From the NCBI GenBank assembly GCA_015061335.1, contig SUWT01000018.1, positions 1 to 35,419 on the forward strand: 35,419 nt of DNA, read 5' to 3'. The notes below the pieces were generated by a model. The model saw only the letters and a program-made list of their open reading frames with translations. It did no database searches and was not told where the DNA came from. This document shows, in pieces, positions 15,864 through 25,173 of this stretch (position 1 is the stretch's first letter; each line of letters begins with the position of its first letter). This DNA comes from Lentimicrobiaceae bacterium. GTDB taxonomy: Bacteria; Bacteroidota; Bacteroidia; Bacteroidales; F082. The position numbers and the translations under genes were made by a program.

Positions 15864-18752
15864 ATGAGAATAATAATAACATATATCATAATCTTATCAT
15901 CTTTAAATATTTTTGCACAGAATCATGAGGAAAAATGGGTCGATTCTGTTTATAATTCTTTATCTCTAGAACAGAAAGTTGGACAGCTGATGAATGTTCG
16001 TGCTAACCAGCCAAGAGGTGCATTTGATTCAGCAGTGGATGAGTATATTGAAAAATTTAATATCGGTGGCGTTACATTCTTTAGAACCGATGCTGAACTG
16101 CTTGTTGATCAGGCTAATAAATGGCAAGATTTGGCACAGACACCTTTGATGATAGCTATAGATGGAGAATGGGGGCTGGGAATGAGAATAAATGATGGTA
16201 TCTCTTATCCTTATCAAATGACATTGGGTGCTGTCACCAACGACTCTCTTATCTACGAAATGGGATGCCAGATAGCTGAACAATGTACTCGATTGGGTAT
16301 TAATGTAAACTTTGCTCCTGATGTTGATGTTAATAATGAACCTGATAATCCGGTGATAGGTTTCCGTAGCTTCGGTGAAAATCCTGATAATGTGGCTTCT
16401 AAAGGTCTGGCATACGCCCTCGCACTTCAGAATAACGGTGTCCTGCCTTCAATGAAGCATTTCCCGGGTCATGGTAATACCGTCACTGATTCTCATCATG
16501 CTCTTCCTGTAATAAAAAATAGCCTCAATGAGATTAATAAAACAGAATTAGTGCCATTTAAATATCTGATTGATAATGGCGTAAAGGGTGCTATGGTAGG
16601 TCATCTTTACTTTCCTGCATTGGAACCTGTTGATAATACATCCTCATCTTTATCAAAAAATATCGTAACAGATCTTCTTATTAATGATCTTAATTATGAT
16701 GGTGTTATCTTTACTGATGGTTTGGAAATGAAAGGAGCTTATAATGGAATAGATCCGGATAGCGTGTGCCTCTACGCACTGATGGCTGGTAATGATGTTA
16801 TGTTGTTGCCTATCAATCTGGAAAACTCTATACAGATTATCATCAATGCAGCTGAAAATACGCCTGAAGTCATGGATAGAGTGGAAGAAAGCTGTAAAAA
16901 AATCCTGACATATAAATACAGACTCGGTCTTGATAATTATTGTGCAAAACCTCAAGATAAATTACATAATGATCTTAATGAAAATAAATATTATATATTA
17001 AGACAACGTCTTTATAATGAGGCTGTTACCATGTTGTCCAATAAGAAGAATATCCTCCCTCTTAATAATAAAGATAATGCTAAAATAGCAGTCGTGACCT
17101 TTGGAAAGGATAACTCATTCTCAAAAAAAATGAATGATCATGGAATCACGAATACCTCATTCCTCCTTGATAATAATATCTCCGAAGAGGAAACAAAACG
17201 TACTATAAAACAACTTAATAAATATGATGTAATTATAGTAAATATCAGAAATACATCAAGTTATCCTTCTAAAAATTATGGTATTACAAATAATATGGTT
17301 GATTTCGTAAATAAAATTAAGAAATCTAAAAATGTTGTCTTTAATCTTTTCGCAAGTCCATACGCCCTTGATAAATTTTCACTAGATAATAATGCTGATG
17401 CTGTCCTTATTGGTTATGAAGATAATGCAATGGTGGCTAATGCAATATTTGATATTATGGTGGGAAAACGTTCTCCAATGGGAAAATTACCTGTGTCTCT
17501 GAAGAAGTATGACTGCGGATATGGACTGACGTACGATGATTTTCTATCACCTGAGACATTACCTGTTTCATTAATAGAGAATGAATATACAAGACAAATT
17601 GACGATATTATTTTAAATTCTATTGATAATCAAGCTTTCCCAGGGTGCCAAGTATTGGCTCTCAAAGACGGAAATATTATTTATGAGAAAAACTTCGGTA
17701 AATTTACATACGATGATAGTAAAGTGGTTGGCTCCGACGACGTTTATGACATCGCTTCTTTGACAAAGATATTTGCTTCAACATTGGCAATAATGAAGCT
17801 TTATGATGAAGGTAAAATAGATTTGAACTCATCCTTATCTGATTTCTTCCCTTATCTTAAAAAATCTGATAAGGCTGATATTAAATTGATAGAAATTCTT
17901 ACTCATCAATCAGGAATGACACCATGGATTCCTATATATAGAATGACTTGCGATGAAAAGACATCTGAAACAGAATACTTTAGAGAGTCTATGGATGAGA
18001 AATACAATGTTCGTGTCGCTAAAAATATGTATCTCACTGAAGAATTTAAATATGTAATTTATGATACCATAATGAAATCAGAGTTGAAAGAGAAAAAATA
18101 TAAATACAGCGATATTGGATTTTATTTTATTCCTGAAATCGTAGAAATGACTGTCAATCAGTCGTTTGAGTCGTATTTGAAAGAGAACTTCTATGAACCT
18201 TTAGGCTTGAATAATATTTTTTTCAGACCTTATTTATATACTGATGAATGGCATATTGTTCCAACAGAGGATGATAATTATTTTCGTAAACAATTGATTT
18301 GCGGTGATGTGCATGATCAGACTGCAGCTTTATTTGGTGGTGTTTCGGGGCATGCCGGTCTTTTCTCAAATGCAAGAGATCTCGCCGTAATAATGCAGCT
18401 TCTTCTCAACCATGGTTGTGCTAATGGAATAGAATTCTTTTCTGAATCTACCATAAATTATTTCACCTCAGCACCTTTTGCCGATAATGATAACAGACGT
18501 GGTATAGGTTTCGACAAGCCTGATCTGGATCCCAATGCAAAATACTACACTCCTTCAAAACAATCTTCTATGGAGAGTTTTGGACATTCGGGCTTTACAG
18601 GGACATTCGCATGGGCAGATCCTGTAAATAATCTTATCGTCATTTTTCTGTCTAACCGAGTCTATCCAAGTTCTGATAACAATTATATCTCAAAACATAA
18701 TATCAGAACACAAATTCACGACTTGTTCTATAAAGCCACTGAAAATAAATGA
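15864..18752 (+). CDS. GH3 (NagZ-like) glycosidase fused to a serine beta-lactamase-type hydrolase
   Basis: 962 aa with signal peptide MRIIITYIIILSSLNIFAQ. Residues about 25-355 are a GH3 N-terminal domain of NagZ type: KHFPGHG (K198-H199), the Asp-His dyad D209-x-H211 diagnostic of beta-N-acetylglucosaminidases, and nucleophile D285 in FTDGLEMKGA. About 380-550 is the GH3 C-terminal alpha/beta domain. About 570-962 is a class C beta-lactamase/penicillin-binding-like domain: SxxK at S632-LT-K635, Y748-S-D750 in place of YxN, and H908-S-G910 in place of KTG. This fusion is known in Bacteroidetes and points to peptidoglycan or muropeptide processing outside the cytoplasm. It ends 1 bp from the convergent yqgE-like gene. 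Confidence 0.93.
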   Translation: MRIIITYIIILSSLNIFAQNHEEKWVDSVYNSLSLEQKVGQLMNVRANQPRGAFDSAVDEYIEKFNIGGVTFFRTDAELLVDQANKWQDLAQTPLMIAIDGEWGLGMRINDGISYPYQMTLGAVTNDSLIYEMGCQIAEQCTRLGINVNFAPDVDVNNEPDNPVIGFRSFGENPDNVASKGLAYALALQNNGVLPSMKHFPGHGNTVTDSHHALPVIKNSLNEINKTELVPFKYLIDNGVKGAMVGHLYFPALEPVDNTSSSLSKNIVTDLLINDLNYDGVIFTDGLEMKGAYNGIDPDSVCLYALMAGNDVMLLPINLENSIQIIINAAENTPEVMDRVEESCKKILTYKYRLGLDNYCAKPQDKLHNDLNENKYYILRQRLYNEAVTMLSNKKNILPLNNKDNAKIAVVTFGKDNSFSKKMNDHGITNTSFLLDNNISEEETKRTIKQLNKYDVIIVNIRNTSSYPSKNYGITNNMVDFVNKIKKSKNVVFNLFASPYALDKFSLDNNADAVLIGYEDNAMVANAIFDIMVGKRSPMGKLPVSLKKYDCGYGLTYDDFLSPETLPVSLIENEYTRQIDDIILNSIDNQAFPGCQVLALKDGNIIYEKNFGKFTYDDSKVVGSDDVYDIASLTKIFASTLAIMKLYDEGKIDLNSSLSDFFPYLKKSDKADIKLIEILTHQSGMTPWIPIYRMTCDEKTSETEYFRESMDEKYNVRVAKNMYLTEEFKYVIYDTIMKSELKEKKYKYSDIGFYFIPEIVEMTVNQSFESYLKENFYEPLGLNNIFFRPYLYTDEWHIVPTEDDNYFRKQLICGDVHDQTAALFGGVSGHAGLFSNARDLAVIMQLLLNHGCANGIEFFSESTINYFTSAPFADNDNRRGIGFDKPDLDPNAKYYTPSKQSSMESFGHSGFTGTFAWADPVNNLIVIFLSNRVYPSSDNNYISKHNIRTQIHDLFYKATENK

Positions 18753-18753
18753 T

Positions 18754-19344
18754 CTAATTATCAGTAGGATTGAGTGGGAATCTGTTCCATAAAGCGTACC
18801 GCTTCCCCATGTTTTTGATAAATACATCCCACATCTTGCTTGGATTAGTGTTTAATATCATCTTGGGACTGACATTGTTGACAACCCACGAGTTAAGTCT
18901 AAGTTCTTTTCTGAGTTGTCCTGCATCCCAACCTGCGTAACCTACATAGAATCTTATCTCGTGAGATTTTATTAAGTCATGTTTAATCATAGACTTAAGT
19001 GCGTTGACATTGCCGCTCCAATATAGCCCGCTCTTTAGTTTATGAGAATCTGGAATGATCTCACCAACAGTATGAATGAAAAAAATCCTATCTGTACCTA
19101 CAGGTCCTCCAAGATAAACATCAGCATTAAACTCTGGAAAACCTCTTACGAGATCATTGAATGGAACAGATAGTCTCTTGTTAATTACAATACCCAGACT
19201 TCCTTCATTATCATCGTGATCAATTAAAAGTATCACGGAACGACTAAAATAGAAATCGTTGAGAAAAGGTTCCGAAAGTAAAATGTCTCCAGTTTTGACA
19301 TTTAATGTATTGCTCTGAATCTTAAATAGTTCCTCATTTTTCAT
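18754..19344 (-). CDS. YqgE/AlgH family protein
   Basis: 196 aa, a full-length DUF179 (YqgE/AlgH) protein. Motifs seen: TGDILLSEPFLNDFYFSRSV, DHDDNEGSLGIVINKRL, YLGGPVGTDRIFFIHT and RFYVGYAGWDAGQLRKELR. The family is widespread in Gram-negative bacteria and its molecular function is not settled. The start at 19344 gives the standard N-terminus. It is convergent with the GH3 gene, with one base between stop codons, and divergent from murL. I found no TANNTTTG box for it. Confidence 0.92.
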   Translation of the reverse strand: MKNEELFKIQSNTLNVKTGDILLSEPFLNDFYFSRSVILLIDHDDNEGSLGIVINKRLSVPFNDLVRGFPEFNADVYLGGPVGTDRIFFIHTVGEIIPDSHKLKSGLYWSGNVNALKSMIKHDLIKSHEIRFYVGYAGWDAGQLRKELRLNSWVVNNVSPKMILNTNPSKMWDVFIKNMGKRYALWNRFPLNPTDN

Positions 19345-19403
19345 TCTGATATTATTTCTTTTGATTTGAAAATATTATACTTGCTTTATAACGTATTTTT
19401 TAA

Positions 19404-19411
19404 TACTTTTG
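19404..19411 (+). promoter_or_regulatory. -7 box TACTTTTG for the murL-murD2-aroB-aroA operon
   Basis: Exact TANNTTTG match with TTG at 19381-19383 20 bp upstream, an ideal spacing. The predicted start is near 19418, so translation should begin at 19432. The longer frame from 19366 would start upstream of the promoter. Confidence 0.6.
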
Positions 19412-19431
19412 TATTTCAGTTTATAAAAGTT

Positions 19432-20781
19432 ATGGCAGTATATTTTGATCAAAATAAATATAATTCTCTAAGAGAAGAATATAGTTTTTTCCGCTTCCAA
19501 AGATACGATTATACTTTGGAAAATGCTACTTTAACGGTGAAATTTTCTTTTTCACTCGATGATAAGTACTTTTTCCATCCTTCTTTTGAAATACCTGCAA
19601 AGAGTATATATAATTGGGATACGTTGTCAGAAAGTCATCTGGATACGCTTTTGTTTAACATAGGTATGATAGAGTTGGTAAGTTATTGGAAATTAGCCTG
19701 TCCTAAAAAAGTCTATGTCGCGCCTCATTTTTTGAATGATGAACAGATAAAATGGTGGAAGAAATTGTATTTCAATGGTTTATCTGAATTTTTCTACTTG
19801 AATAACATAAAAGAAAATCTTGATGATTTTATGGATATTGTCGTGGAAAGTGACAATATCTGCGATATGATATGTCATAATTTTTCTGAGACATCTTTAG
19901 TGCCTGTAGGTGGAGGTAAGGATTCAGTCGTGAGTTTGGAACTTCTTAAGAATAAAATTCCTGTTATACCTCTGATAATCAATCCTAGAGCTGCTACCAA
20001 CGAATGCGTTTCAACAGCAGGTTTCTCTCAAGAACAAATAGCGGTAATAAAACGTACTCTTGATCCTACAATGCTGAAAATGAATAATGAGGGCTTCCTG
20101 AACGGTCATACCCCATTTTCCGCACTTCTTGCATTCTACTCACTCTTGATCGCATTTCTGACTAACTCAAAATATATAGCTCTTTCGAACGAGTCTAGCT
20201 CAAACGAACCCACTGTGCCTAATTCCGAAATCAATCATCAATATAGTAAATCAATTGAGTTTGAAAACGATTTCAGATATTACGTTGATAATTATATCAA
20301 TCATGATATTCAGTATTTTAGCTTCCTCAGACCTCTGAATGAACTTCAAATTGCTCATATCTTTAGTAATAATGAAGATTATTATAAGAAATTCAAAAGC
20401 TGTAATGTGGGAAGTAAGACTGATTCTTGGTGCGGTAAATGTCCTAAGTGCTTGTTTACATGGATTATTATGTCAGCATTTATTCCCCAAAATGTTCTTA
20501 CAGATATTTTTGGCAAGAACTTGTTGAAAGACAAAGAATTGATCCCGATATTGCAACAGCTTAATGGTGAAGCTGAGGTAAAACCGTTTGAATGCGTCGG
20601 AACATTGGAAGAGGTTAATGTCTGTTTGAATTATATTATTGAAAATGAATTTGTTGTTGAAGATGTTATAGCTAAGTTAAATCCAAAATATAGTAGTGAT
20701 ATAAATGAACTTCTGTCAGCTTATGATGAGAATAATAATCTTCCTGCTTTTTTCGATTCTATCTTGAGAACTAATATTTAA
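19432..20781 (+). CDS. murL: MurL-like UDP-MurNAc-L-Ala-L-Glu epimerase
   Basis: 449 aa from the ATG at 19432, preferred over an in-frame ATG at 19366 that precedes the -7 box. The ATP-pyrophosphatase-like motif PVGGGKDSVVSLELL (K163, D164, S165) and a CxxCxxC cluster in WCGKCPKC (C334, C337, C340) are visible. MurL, described in Xanthomonas, uses ATP to epimerise the terminal L-Glu of UDP-MurNAc-L-Ala-L-Glu to D-Glu. The assignment rests on the motif plus the neighbour 12 bp downstream, a divergent MurD of MurD2 type. The pair replaces glutamate racemase with standard MurD. The gene begins an operon continuing into aroB and aroA. A different PPase-family activity cannot be excluded by sight. 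Confidence 0.78.
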   Translation: MAVYFDQNKYNSLREEYSFFRFQRYDYTLENATLTVKFSFSLDDKYFFHPSFEIPAKSIYNWDTLSESHLDTLLFNIGMIELVSYWKLACPKKVYVAPHFLNDEQIKWWKKLYFNGLSEFFYLNNIKENLDDFMDIVVESDNICDMICHNFSETSLVPVGGGKDSVVSLELLKNKIPVIPLIINPRAATNECVSTAGFSQEQIAVIKRTLDPTMLKMNNEGFLNGHTPFSALLAFYSLLIAFLTNSKYIALSNESSSNEPTVPNSEINHQYSKSIEFENDFRYYVDNYINHDIQYFSFLRPLNELQIAHIFSNNEDYYKKFKSCNVGSKTDSWCGKCPKCLFTWIIMSAFIPQNVLTDIFGKNLLKDKELIPILQQLNGEAEVKPFECVGTLEEVNVCLNYIIENEFVVEDVIAKLNPKYSSDINELLSAYDENNNLPAFFDSILRTNI

Positions 20782-20793
20782 AATTATTTTGCG

Positions 20794-22092
20794 ATGCTTG
20801 ATATTATTTTTAGACGTCTTCGTGGAAAGAGAATCCTTATCGCCGGCTATGGTCGCGAAGGTAAATCAACATTGAAATTCTTACAGAAATATCTTCCTCA
20901 TGCGGAAATAGCTGTGGCTGATAAAAACAAACAGGCTTTGAATGATATTGACAATCAAAGATATAAGTTATATTTCGGCGAAGATTATCTTAAAAACGCA
21001 TCGGATTATGATATTGTAATCAAAACTCCTGGAATATCACTTGAAAATATTGATATAGATAGAAATATTGTTAGCTCACAGACTGATCTTTTTTTAGAAG
21101 CATTTGATAATCAGATTATTGGCGTTACGGGTACAAAAGGTAAAAGCACAACCTCCTCTTTAATATACCATCTCTTAAAAAATGCTGGTAAAGATGTTAT
21201 ATTAGCTGGAAATATTGGAATACCAGTTTTTGATTGTCTTAAAGATATTACAAAGAAAACTATCATTGTATATGAATTATCGGCTCACCAGCTTCAATTC
21301 ATTCATAAATCGCCTCATATAGGTGTTCTTCTGAATGTCTTTGAAGAACATCTTGATCATTTTATTACTTTTGAAAACTATAAGCAGGCTAAACTCAATA
21401 TCTTGCGTTATATGGATAATGACGATATTGCTGTTACTAATAACAATCTTTCTTTTACTGCCGATATGATGCAAATTCGTCATGTTACATTTGATAGCTA
21501 TAACTTTGATGATTATTGCCTCGATTGGGATCAACTGCCATTGCAGGGTGAGCATAATGTGTTGAATATCAAAGCGGCACTTTGTGCATGTCAGACATTC
21601 GGTATTTCTGTAGGCGAACTAGTGCCATATCTTTATAGTTTTAAAACTCTTGAACATCGCATGGAGTTTGTAGGTTTATTTGATGGAGTTAAATTCTATA
21701 ACGATAGTATTTCTACAATTCCGCAAGCAACCATAGCAGCTCTTAAGACTATACATAATGTTGATTTCCTGTTACTTGGAGGCTATGACAGAGGTATAGA
21801 TTATTCTTCATTGGCTATTTATCTTAAAGATAATCCCGTTTCAAATATCCTTATTACAGGTCAGGCTGGACAAAGTATTAGGAAGATGCTGCAATATTAT
21901 GATTATCAAGGAGCTATATTTGAATATGATGATATGCGCCAAGCTTTTAATATTATGAAAGATATGGCTCGTGCTAATCAGATATGTCTTCTTTCACCGG
22001 CAGCCGCTAGTTACGATAAATATGTGAATTTTGAAGAGAGAGGCCGTATCTTTAAAGACTTTGCCCGTAATTTTAAATCAGAAAAACAATGA
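20794..22092 (+). CDS. murD2: MurD2-like UDP-MurNAc-L-Ala--L-glutamate ligase
   Basis: 432 aa Mur ligase. N-terminal Rossmann part: KRILIAGYGREGKSTLKFL. ATP-binding central domain: GVTGTKGKST (G113-T119), then NVFEEHLDHF at the position of the classical NxxxDHLD. C-terminal domain: EHRMEFV, FYNDSISTIPQATIAAL (N303-D304-S305) and LLSPAAASYDKYVNFEERG. Canonical MurD has NDSKATN; the NDSIST version fits the L-Glu-adding MurD2 group. It starts 12 bp after murL and overlaps aroB by 4 bp (ATGA). It adds glutamate to UDP-MurNAc-L-Ala in the cytoplasm. If it were an ordinary MurD, the glutamate would be the D form. Confidence 0.83.
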   Translation: MLDIIFRRLRGKRILIAGYGREGKSTLKFLQKYLPHAEIAVADKNKQALNDIDNQRYKLYFGEDYLKNASDYDIVIKTPGISLENIDIDRNIVSSQTDLFLEAFDNQIIGVTGTKGKSTTSSLIYHLLKNAGKDVILAGNIGIPVFDCLKDITKKTIIVYELSAHQLQFIHKSPHIGVLLNVFEEHLDHFITFENYKQAKLNILRYMDNDDIAVTNNNLSFTADMMQIRHVTFDSYNFDDYCLDWDQLPLQGEHNVLNIKAALCACQTFGISVGELVPYLYSFKTLEHRMEFVGLFDGVKFYNDSISTIPQATIAALKTIHNVDFLLLGGYDRGIDYSSLAIYLKDNPVSNILITGQAGQSIRKMLQYYDYQGAIFEYDDMRQAFNIMKDMARANQICLLSPAAASYDKYVNFEERGRIFKDFARNFKSEKQ

Positions 22093-23105
22093 GTATCTTT
22101 TTTGGAGAAAACGGTTTCAGTCAGCTTTCCTTGCTGATGGACGAGTATGATAAGATATTTATCCTTACTGATGAGAGAATAAATAAATTATACGCATCTT
22201 TGCTTGCATCCGTAGTTTCGTACAAAGTGATAAAAATTGTAATTCCAGAAGGGGAGAATAACAAGACTATAGATAATGTGTGTTGTATATGGTCGAAAAT
22301 GCTTGAAAATCATGCTGGTAGAGATTCCCTGCTGATAAACTTCGGTGGCGGTACAATTTCTGATATAGGTGCTTTTGCCGCATCGACATACAAAAGAGGT
22401 ATTGATTTTGTCAATATCCCAACTACATTACTCGCTATGGTAGATGCCTCCATAGGAGGAAAGAATGCTATTAATTTCAATAATATCAAGAACCAGATAG
22501 GATTGTTTTCTGAACCGAACTCGATTTTGATTAATCATTCGTTTCTCAATACTTTAGATAGAAGAGATATTCTATCGGGACTAGCCGAGATGATGAAATA
22601 TGCTTTTATAGCTGACGCTTCTTTTTTAAAGATTAATAATGATAATTATCTGGCTTATATCGAGAAAGCCGCTCTCTTGAAGGAAGATATAGTGAATTTT
22701 GATATGAATGAAAAAGGCATAAGGAAAATGCTGAATTTCGGACATACTGTTGGTCATGCATTGGAGACATTCTTCATGGAGAAAAACAATAGTCTTACAC
22801 ATGGAGAAGCTGTTGCGCTTGGAATGTATTCTGCATTATTCTTGTCAATTAACTATTGTGGGATGGATAAACATTGGTTTGATTTTTATGAGAATTGGTT
22901 GCGTGACAATTATAAACACATGGATATTAGTGGCATAGATGAGGATGTTGTTTTATCTTTTATTTCTCATGATAAGAAAAACATTGGAGGTGAGCCTCGT
23001 TTTGTACTCATTTCAGAGCCGGAAAAAGCCATTATAGATGTTGAGGTCAAAGTCGATGACATAAGAGAGTCGATAAGTATATTGAGAAATATTTTTAGGG
23101 AATAG
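22089..23105 (+). CDS. aroB: 3-dehydroquinate synthase
   Basis: 338 aa. It converts DAHP to 3-dehydroquinate, second step of the shikimate pathway, with NAD and a divalent metal. Family motifs: ILTDERINKLY, VIPEGENNKT, NFGGGTISDIGAFAASTYKR (from about residue 84), NIPTTLLAMVDASIGGKNAI, and the metal-ligand region NFGHTVGHALE followed by THGEAVALGM. It overlaps murD2 by 4 bp and is 2 bp from aroA, so it is tightly coupled in the operon. Grouping cell-wall and shikimate genes appears to be a local arrangement, not a functional complex. Confidence 0.95.
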   Translation: MSIFFGENGFSQLSLLMDEYDKIFILTDERINKLYASLLASVVSYKVIKIVIPEGENNKTIDNVCCIWSKMLENHAGRDSLLINFGGGTISDIGAFAASTYKRGIDFVNIPTTLLAMVDASIGGKNAINFNNIKNQIGLFSEPNSILINHSFLNTLDRRDILSGLAEMMKYAFIADASFLKINNDNYLAYIEKAALLKEDIVNFDMNEKGIRKMLNFGHTVGHALETFFMEKNNSLTHGEAVALGMYSALFLSINYCGMDKHWFDFYENWLRDNYKHMDISGIDEDVVLSFISHDKKNIGGEPRFVLISEPEKAIIDVEVKVDDIRESISILRNIFRE

Positions 23106-23107
23106 AT

Positions 23108-24349
23108 ATGATTTTTTCTGTAGAAGCAAGGGATTTGGATTTAGAGTTAGATTTGCCTTTGAGCAAGAGCGAGAGTAACAGAGCATTGATGATTGCGTTT
23201 TATGCCGGAAAGGAATTGTATGATGTTCCGATTTCGGATTCTGATGATACAAGGCTTTTGCAGAGAATTATTGATAAGATAAATAATGCAGATAAGAGAG
23301 ATGTCGTTGAGATAGATTGTGCCAATGCTGGAACTGTCTTTCGTTTTTTGATGACAGCATTGAGTATGGAGGAAGGATGTTGGGTTTTGACAGGAAGTGA
23401 GAGGATGAGGCAGCGTCCTATAGGAGCGTTGGTAGATACATTAAGAAGTTTGGGCGTTGAAATAGAGTATCTTGCTGAAGAGTCATACCCGCCTGTTATG
23501 TTGCGAGGCTGTCGGGTAAATGGTGGTGAGACGGTTGTTTGTGCCGAGCAAAGCAGCCAATTTGTATCATCGTTACTCCTCGCAGCTCCTTTATGGGAAA
23601 ATGGTTTGAACTTACATATTAAGGGTGTTATATCCTCATTGCCTTATATTGATATGACAATCAATATGATGAAAAAATGCGGAATTGATGTGCTTAGAAA
23701 CGATAGAGATATAATAGTTAAACCTGGAATATATAATTTAGATGGTATTGTTATAGAACCGGATTGGAGTGCGGCAGCATTTTGGTATGAAATGACAGCA
23801 TTGTCAAATTCTACTAGAATAGTTCTAAATAATTTGAATATCAACTCATTACAGGCTGACTCCGTGTCGTCGAGACTCTTTGAACTTATGGGCGTGAAAT
23901 CTATGGCAGTAAAAAATGGTGTCATGATTGAGAGAAATAACTCCATAACAGGACAACTTAAATTCGACTTTACCAATTCACCTGATCTGTTCCCAGCTGT
24001 AATAGCAACATGTGCAGGACTACAAGTTGATGCTATATTTTCAGGACTAAGAAACTTGTCGGTAAAAGAGTCTGATAGAAAAAAAGCCATGATGAATGAA
24101 TTGTCGAAGATTAATGTGTCTTTTAAAAACGTATCAGAGGATACTCTTGAAATGTTAGCTCCTGATGTCTTGCCTAGATTTACTGAGAATAATCCTTTGA
24201 TTTTTAATAATTATGCCGATCATAGAATAGCGATGGCACTTTCGATTCTATCTATGAAAATCGGAGCTGTTTCTATGAATAATATTGAAGTGGTGTCAAA
24301 ATCATATCCGAATTTTTATGAAATAATAGACAGGTCTTGCAGATTATAA
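23108..24349 (+). CDS. aroA: 5-enolpyruvylshikimate-3-phosphate synthase
   Basis: 413 aa. It transfers enolpyruvyl from PEP to shikimate-3-phosphate in the sixth step of the shikimate pathway. Motifs: LPLSKSESNRALMIA (K, S and R of the S3P/PEP site), ANAGTVFRFLMTAL in the PEP loop, QRPIGALVDTLRSLGV, QSSQFVSSLLLAAP, DWSAAAFWYEMTAL, SVKESDRKKAMMNEL and NNYADHRIAMALSIL. The PEP-loop sequence ANAGT-V-F-R differs from the G-NAGTAMR of many class I enzymes, as in other Bacteroidetes. It is the last gene of the murL operon; no clear terminator follows. Confidence 0.94.
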   Translation: MIFSVEARDLDLELDLPLSKSESNRALMIAFYAGKELYDVPISDSDDTRLLQRIIDKINNADKRDVVEIDCANAGTVFRFLMTALSMEEGCWVLTGSERMRQRPIGALVDTLRSLGVEIEYLAEESYPPVMLRGCRVNGGETVVCAEQSSQFVSSLLLAAPLWENGLNLHIKGVISSLPYIDMTINMMKKCGIDVLRNDRDIIVKPGIYNLDGIVIEPDWSAAAFWYEMTALSNSTRIVLNNLNINSLQADSVSSRLFELMGVKSMAVKNGVMIERNNSITGQLKFDFTNSPDLFPAVIATCAGLQVDAIFSGLRNLSVKESDRKKAMMNELSKINVSFKNVSEDTLEMLAPDVLPRFTENNPLIFNNYADHRIAMALSILSMKIGAVSMNNIEVVSKSYPNFYEIIDRSCRL

Positions 24350-24392
24350 CAAAAAAACTGTTCTCTGTTGTATATGATCTGTTGTCTTTTAT

Positions 24393-24400
24393 TATATTTG
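24393..24400 (+). promoter_or_regulatory. -7 box TATATTTG for the LutA-like gene
   Basis: Exact TANNTTTG match with TTG at 24368-24370 22 bp upstream. The ATG at 24444 gives a leader of about 37 nt. Confidence 0.55.
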
Positions 24401-24443
24401 CAAATATTTTTTAACATTTTAACAACATTTAAAGCCTGTAATT

Positions 24444-25166
24444 ATGACAATAGATCTCTTTATTTCTTGTATTATGGATCAATTTTATCCTGAAACGGCT
24501 AAAAATGTTATAAAAATCCTGCATACAGCAGGTGTAGATGTGGAGTATAATACGGAACAGACTTGTTGTGGTAAATTCGCTTTTAACAGTGGTTTTGTTG
24601 ATGAGGCTAAGATGTTGGGAGAGAAATTTTTAAATGACTTTCCAAATGATAGACCAATAGTTGGAGTTAGTGCATCTTGTGTGGGATATATAAAAACTCG
24701 TTTTAAGGAGTTATTCTACAACACGGCATCACATTTAGAATATAAACGACTGCTTCCTAATCTATATGAACTTACAGATTTTCTCGTTAACAAAATTAAT
24801 TTTTTAGATTTTGGTGCAGAATTTCATCATAAGGTGGTTTATCAAGATACATGTTCTTCTTTAAGAGAACTGCATCTTAAGGATGAGGGAAGGAAACTGT
24901 TATCAAAAGTCATTGGTATTGAGATTCTTGAGATGAAACATCCTGAATTTTGTTGTGGTTTTGGTTCAGGACTTTTTGCCATTCAGCATGAGGCTGTTTC
25001 TGTAGCCATGGCAGAAAAGAAGATTAAAGATGCCATGGCTACAGGAGCCGAATATATTATTACTAATGATATCTCATGTTTGATGCAACTTGATACTTGT
25101 ATAAAAAAACAAGGTTTTGATATTCAAGTACTTCATATTGCAGATGTCTTAGCTCAACGTATTTAG
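24444..25166 (+). CDS. LutA/YkgE-like CCG-domain iron-sulfur protein
   Basis: 240 aa with two cysteine-rich CCG domains: TCCGKFAFNSG (C41-C42) and FCCGFGSG (C170-C171). Further cysteines lie in SASCVGY, DTCSSLREL and NDISCLMQ. This is the LutA / GlcF / heterodisulfide-reductase B-type redox family, which binds a [4Fe-4S]-type cluster. In lactate utilisation LutA works with LutB and LutC. Here no lutB or lutC follows: the next gene, 7 bp away, is convergent. It could pair with distant subunits or serve another dehydrogenase. It has its own promoter box and does not appear to read on from aroA. Confidence 0.88.
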   Translation: MTIDLFISCIMDQFYPETAKNVIKILHTAGVDVEYNTEQTCCGKFAFNSGFVDEAKMLGEKFLNDFPNDRPIVGVSASCVGYIKTRFKELFYNTASHLEYKRLLPNLYELTDFLVNKINFLDFGAEFHHKVVYQDTCSSLRELHLKDEGRKLLSKVIGIEILEMKHPEFCCGFGSGLFAIQHEAVSVAMAEKKIKDAMATGAEYIITNDISCLMQLDTCIKKQGFDIQVLHIADVLAQRI

Positions 25167-25173
25167 ACACTGA

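Noticed and set aside
19366..19431. Longer N-terminus for the murL-like gene starting with an ATG at 19366
   Set aside because: The TACTTTTG -7 box at 19404-19411 lies within it, and the extra residues are hydrophobic and unlike the rest; the ATG at 19432 fits better.
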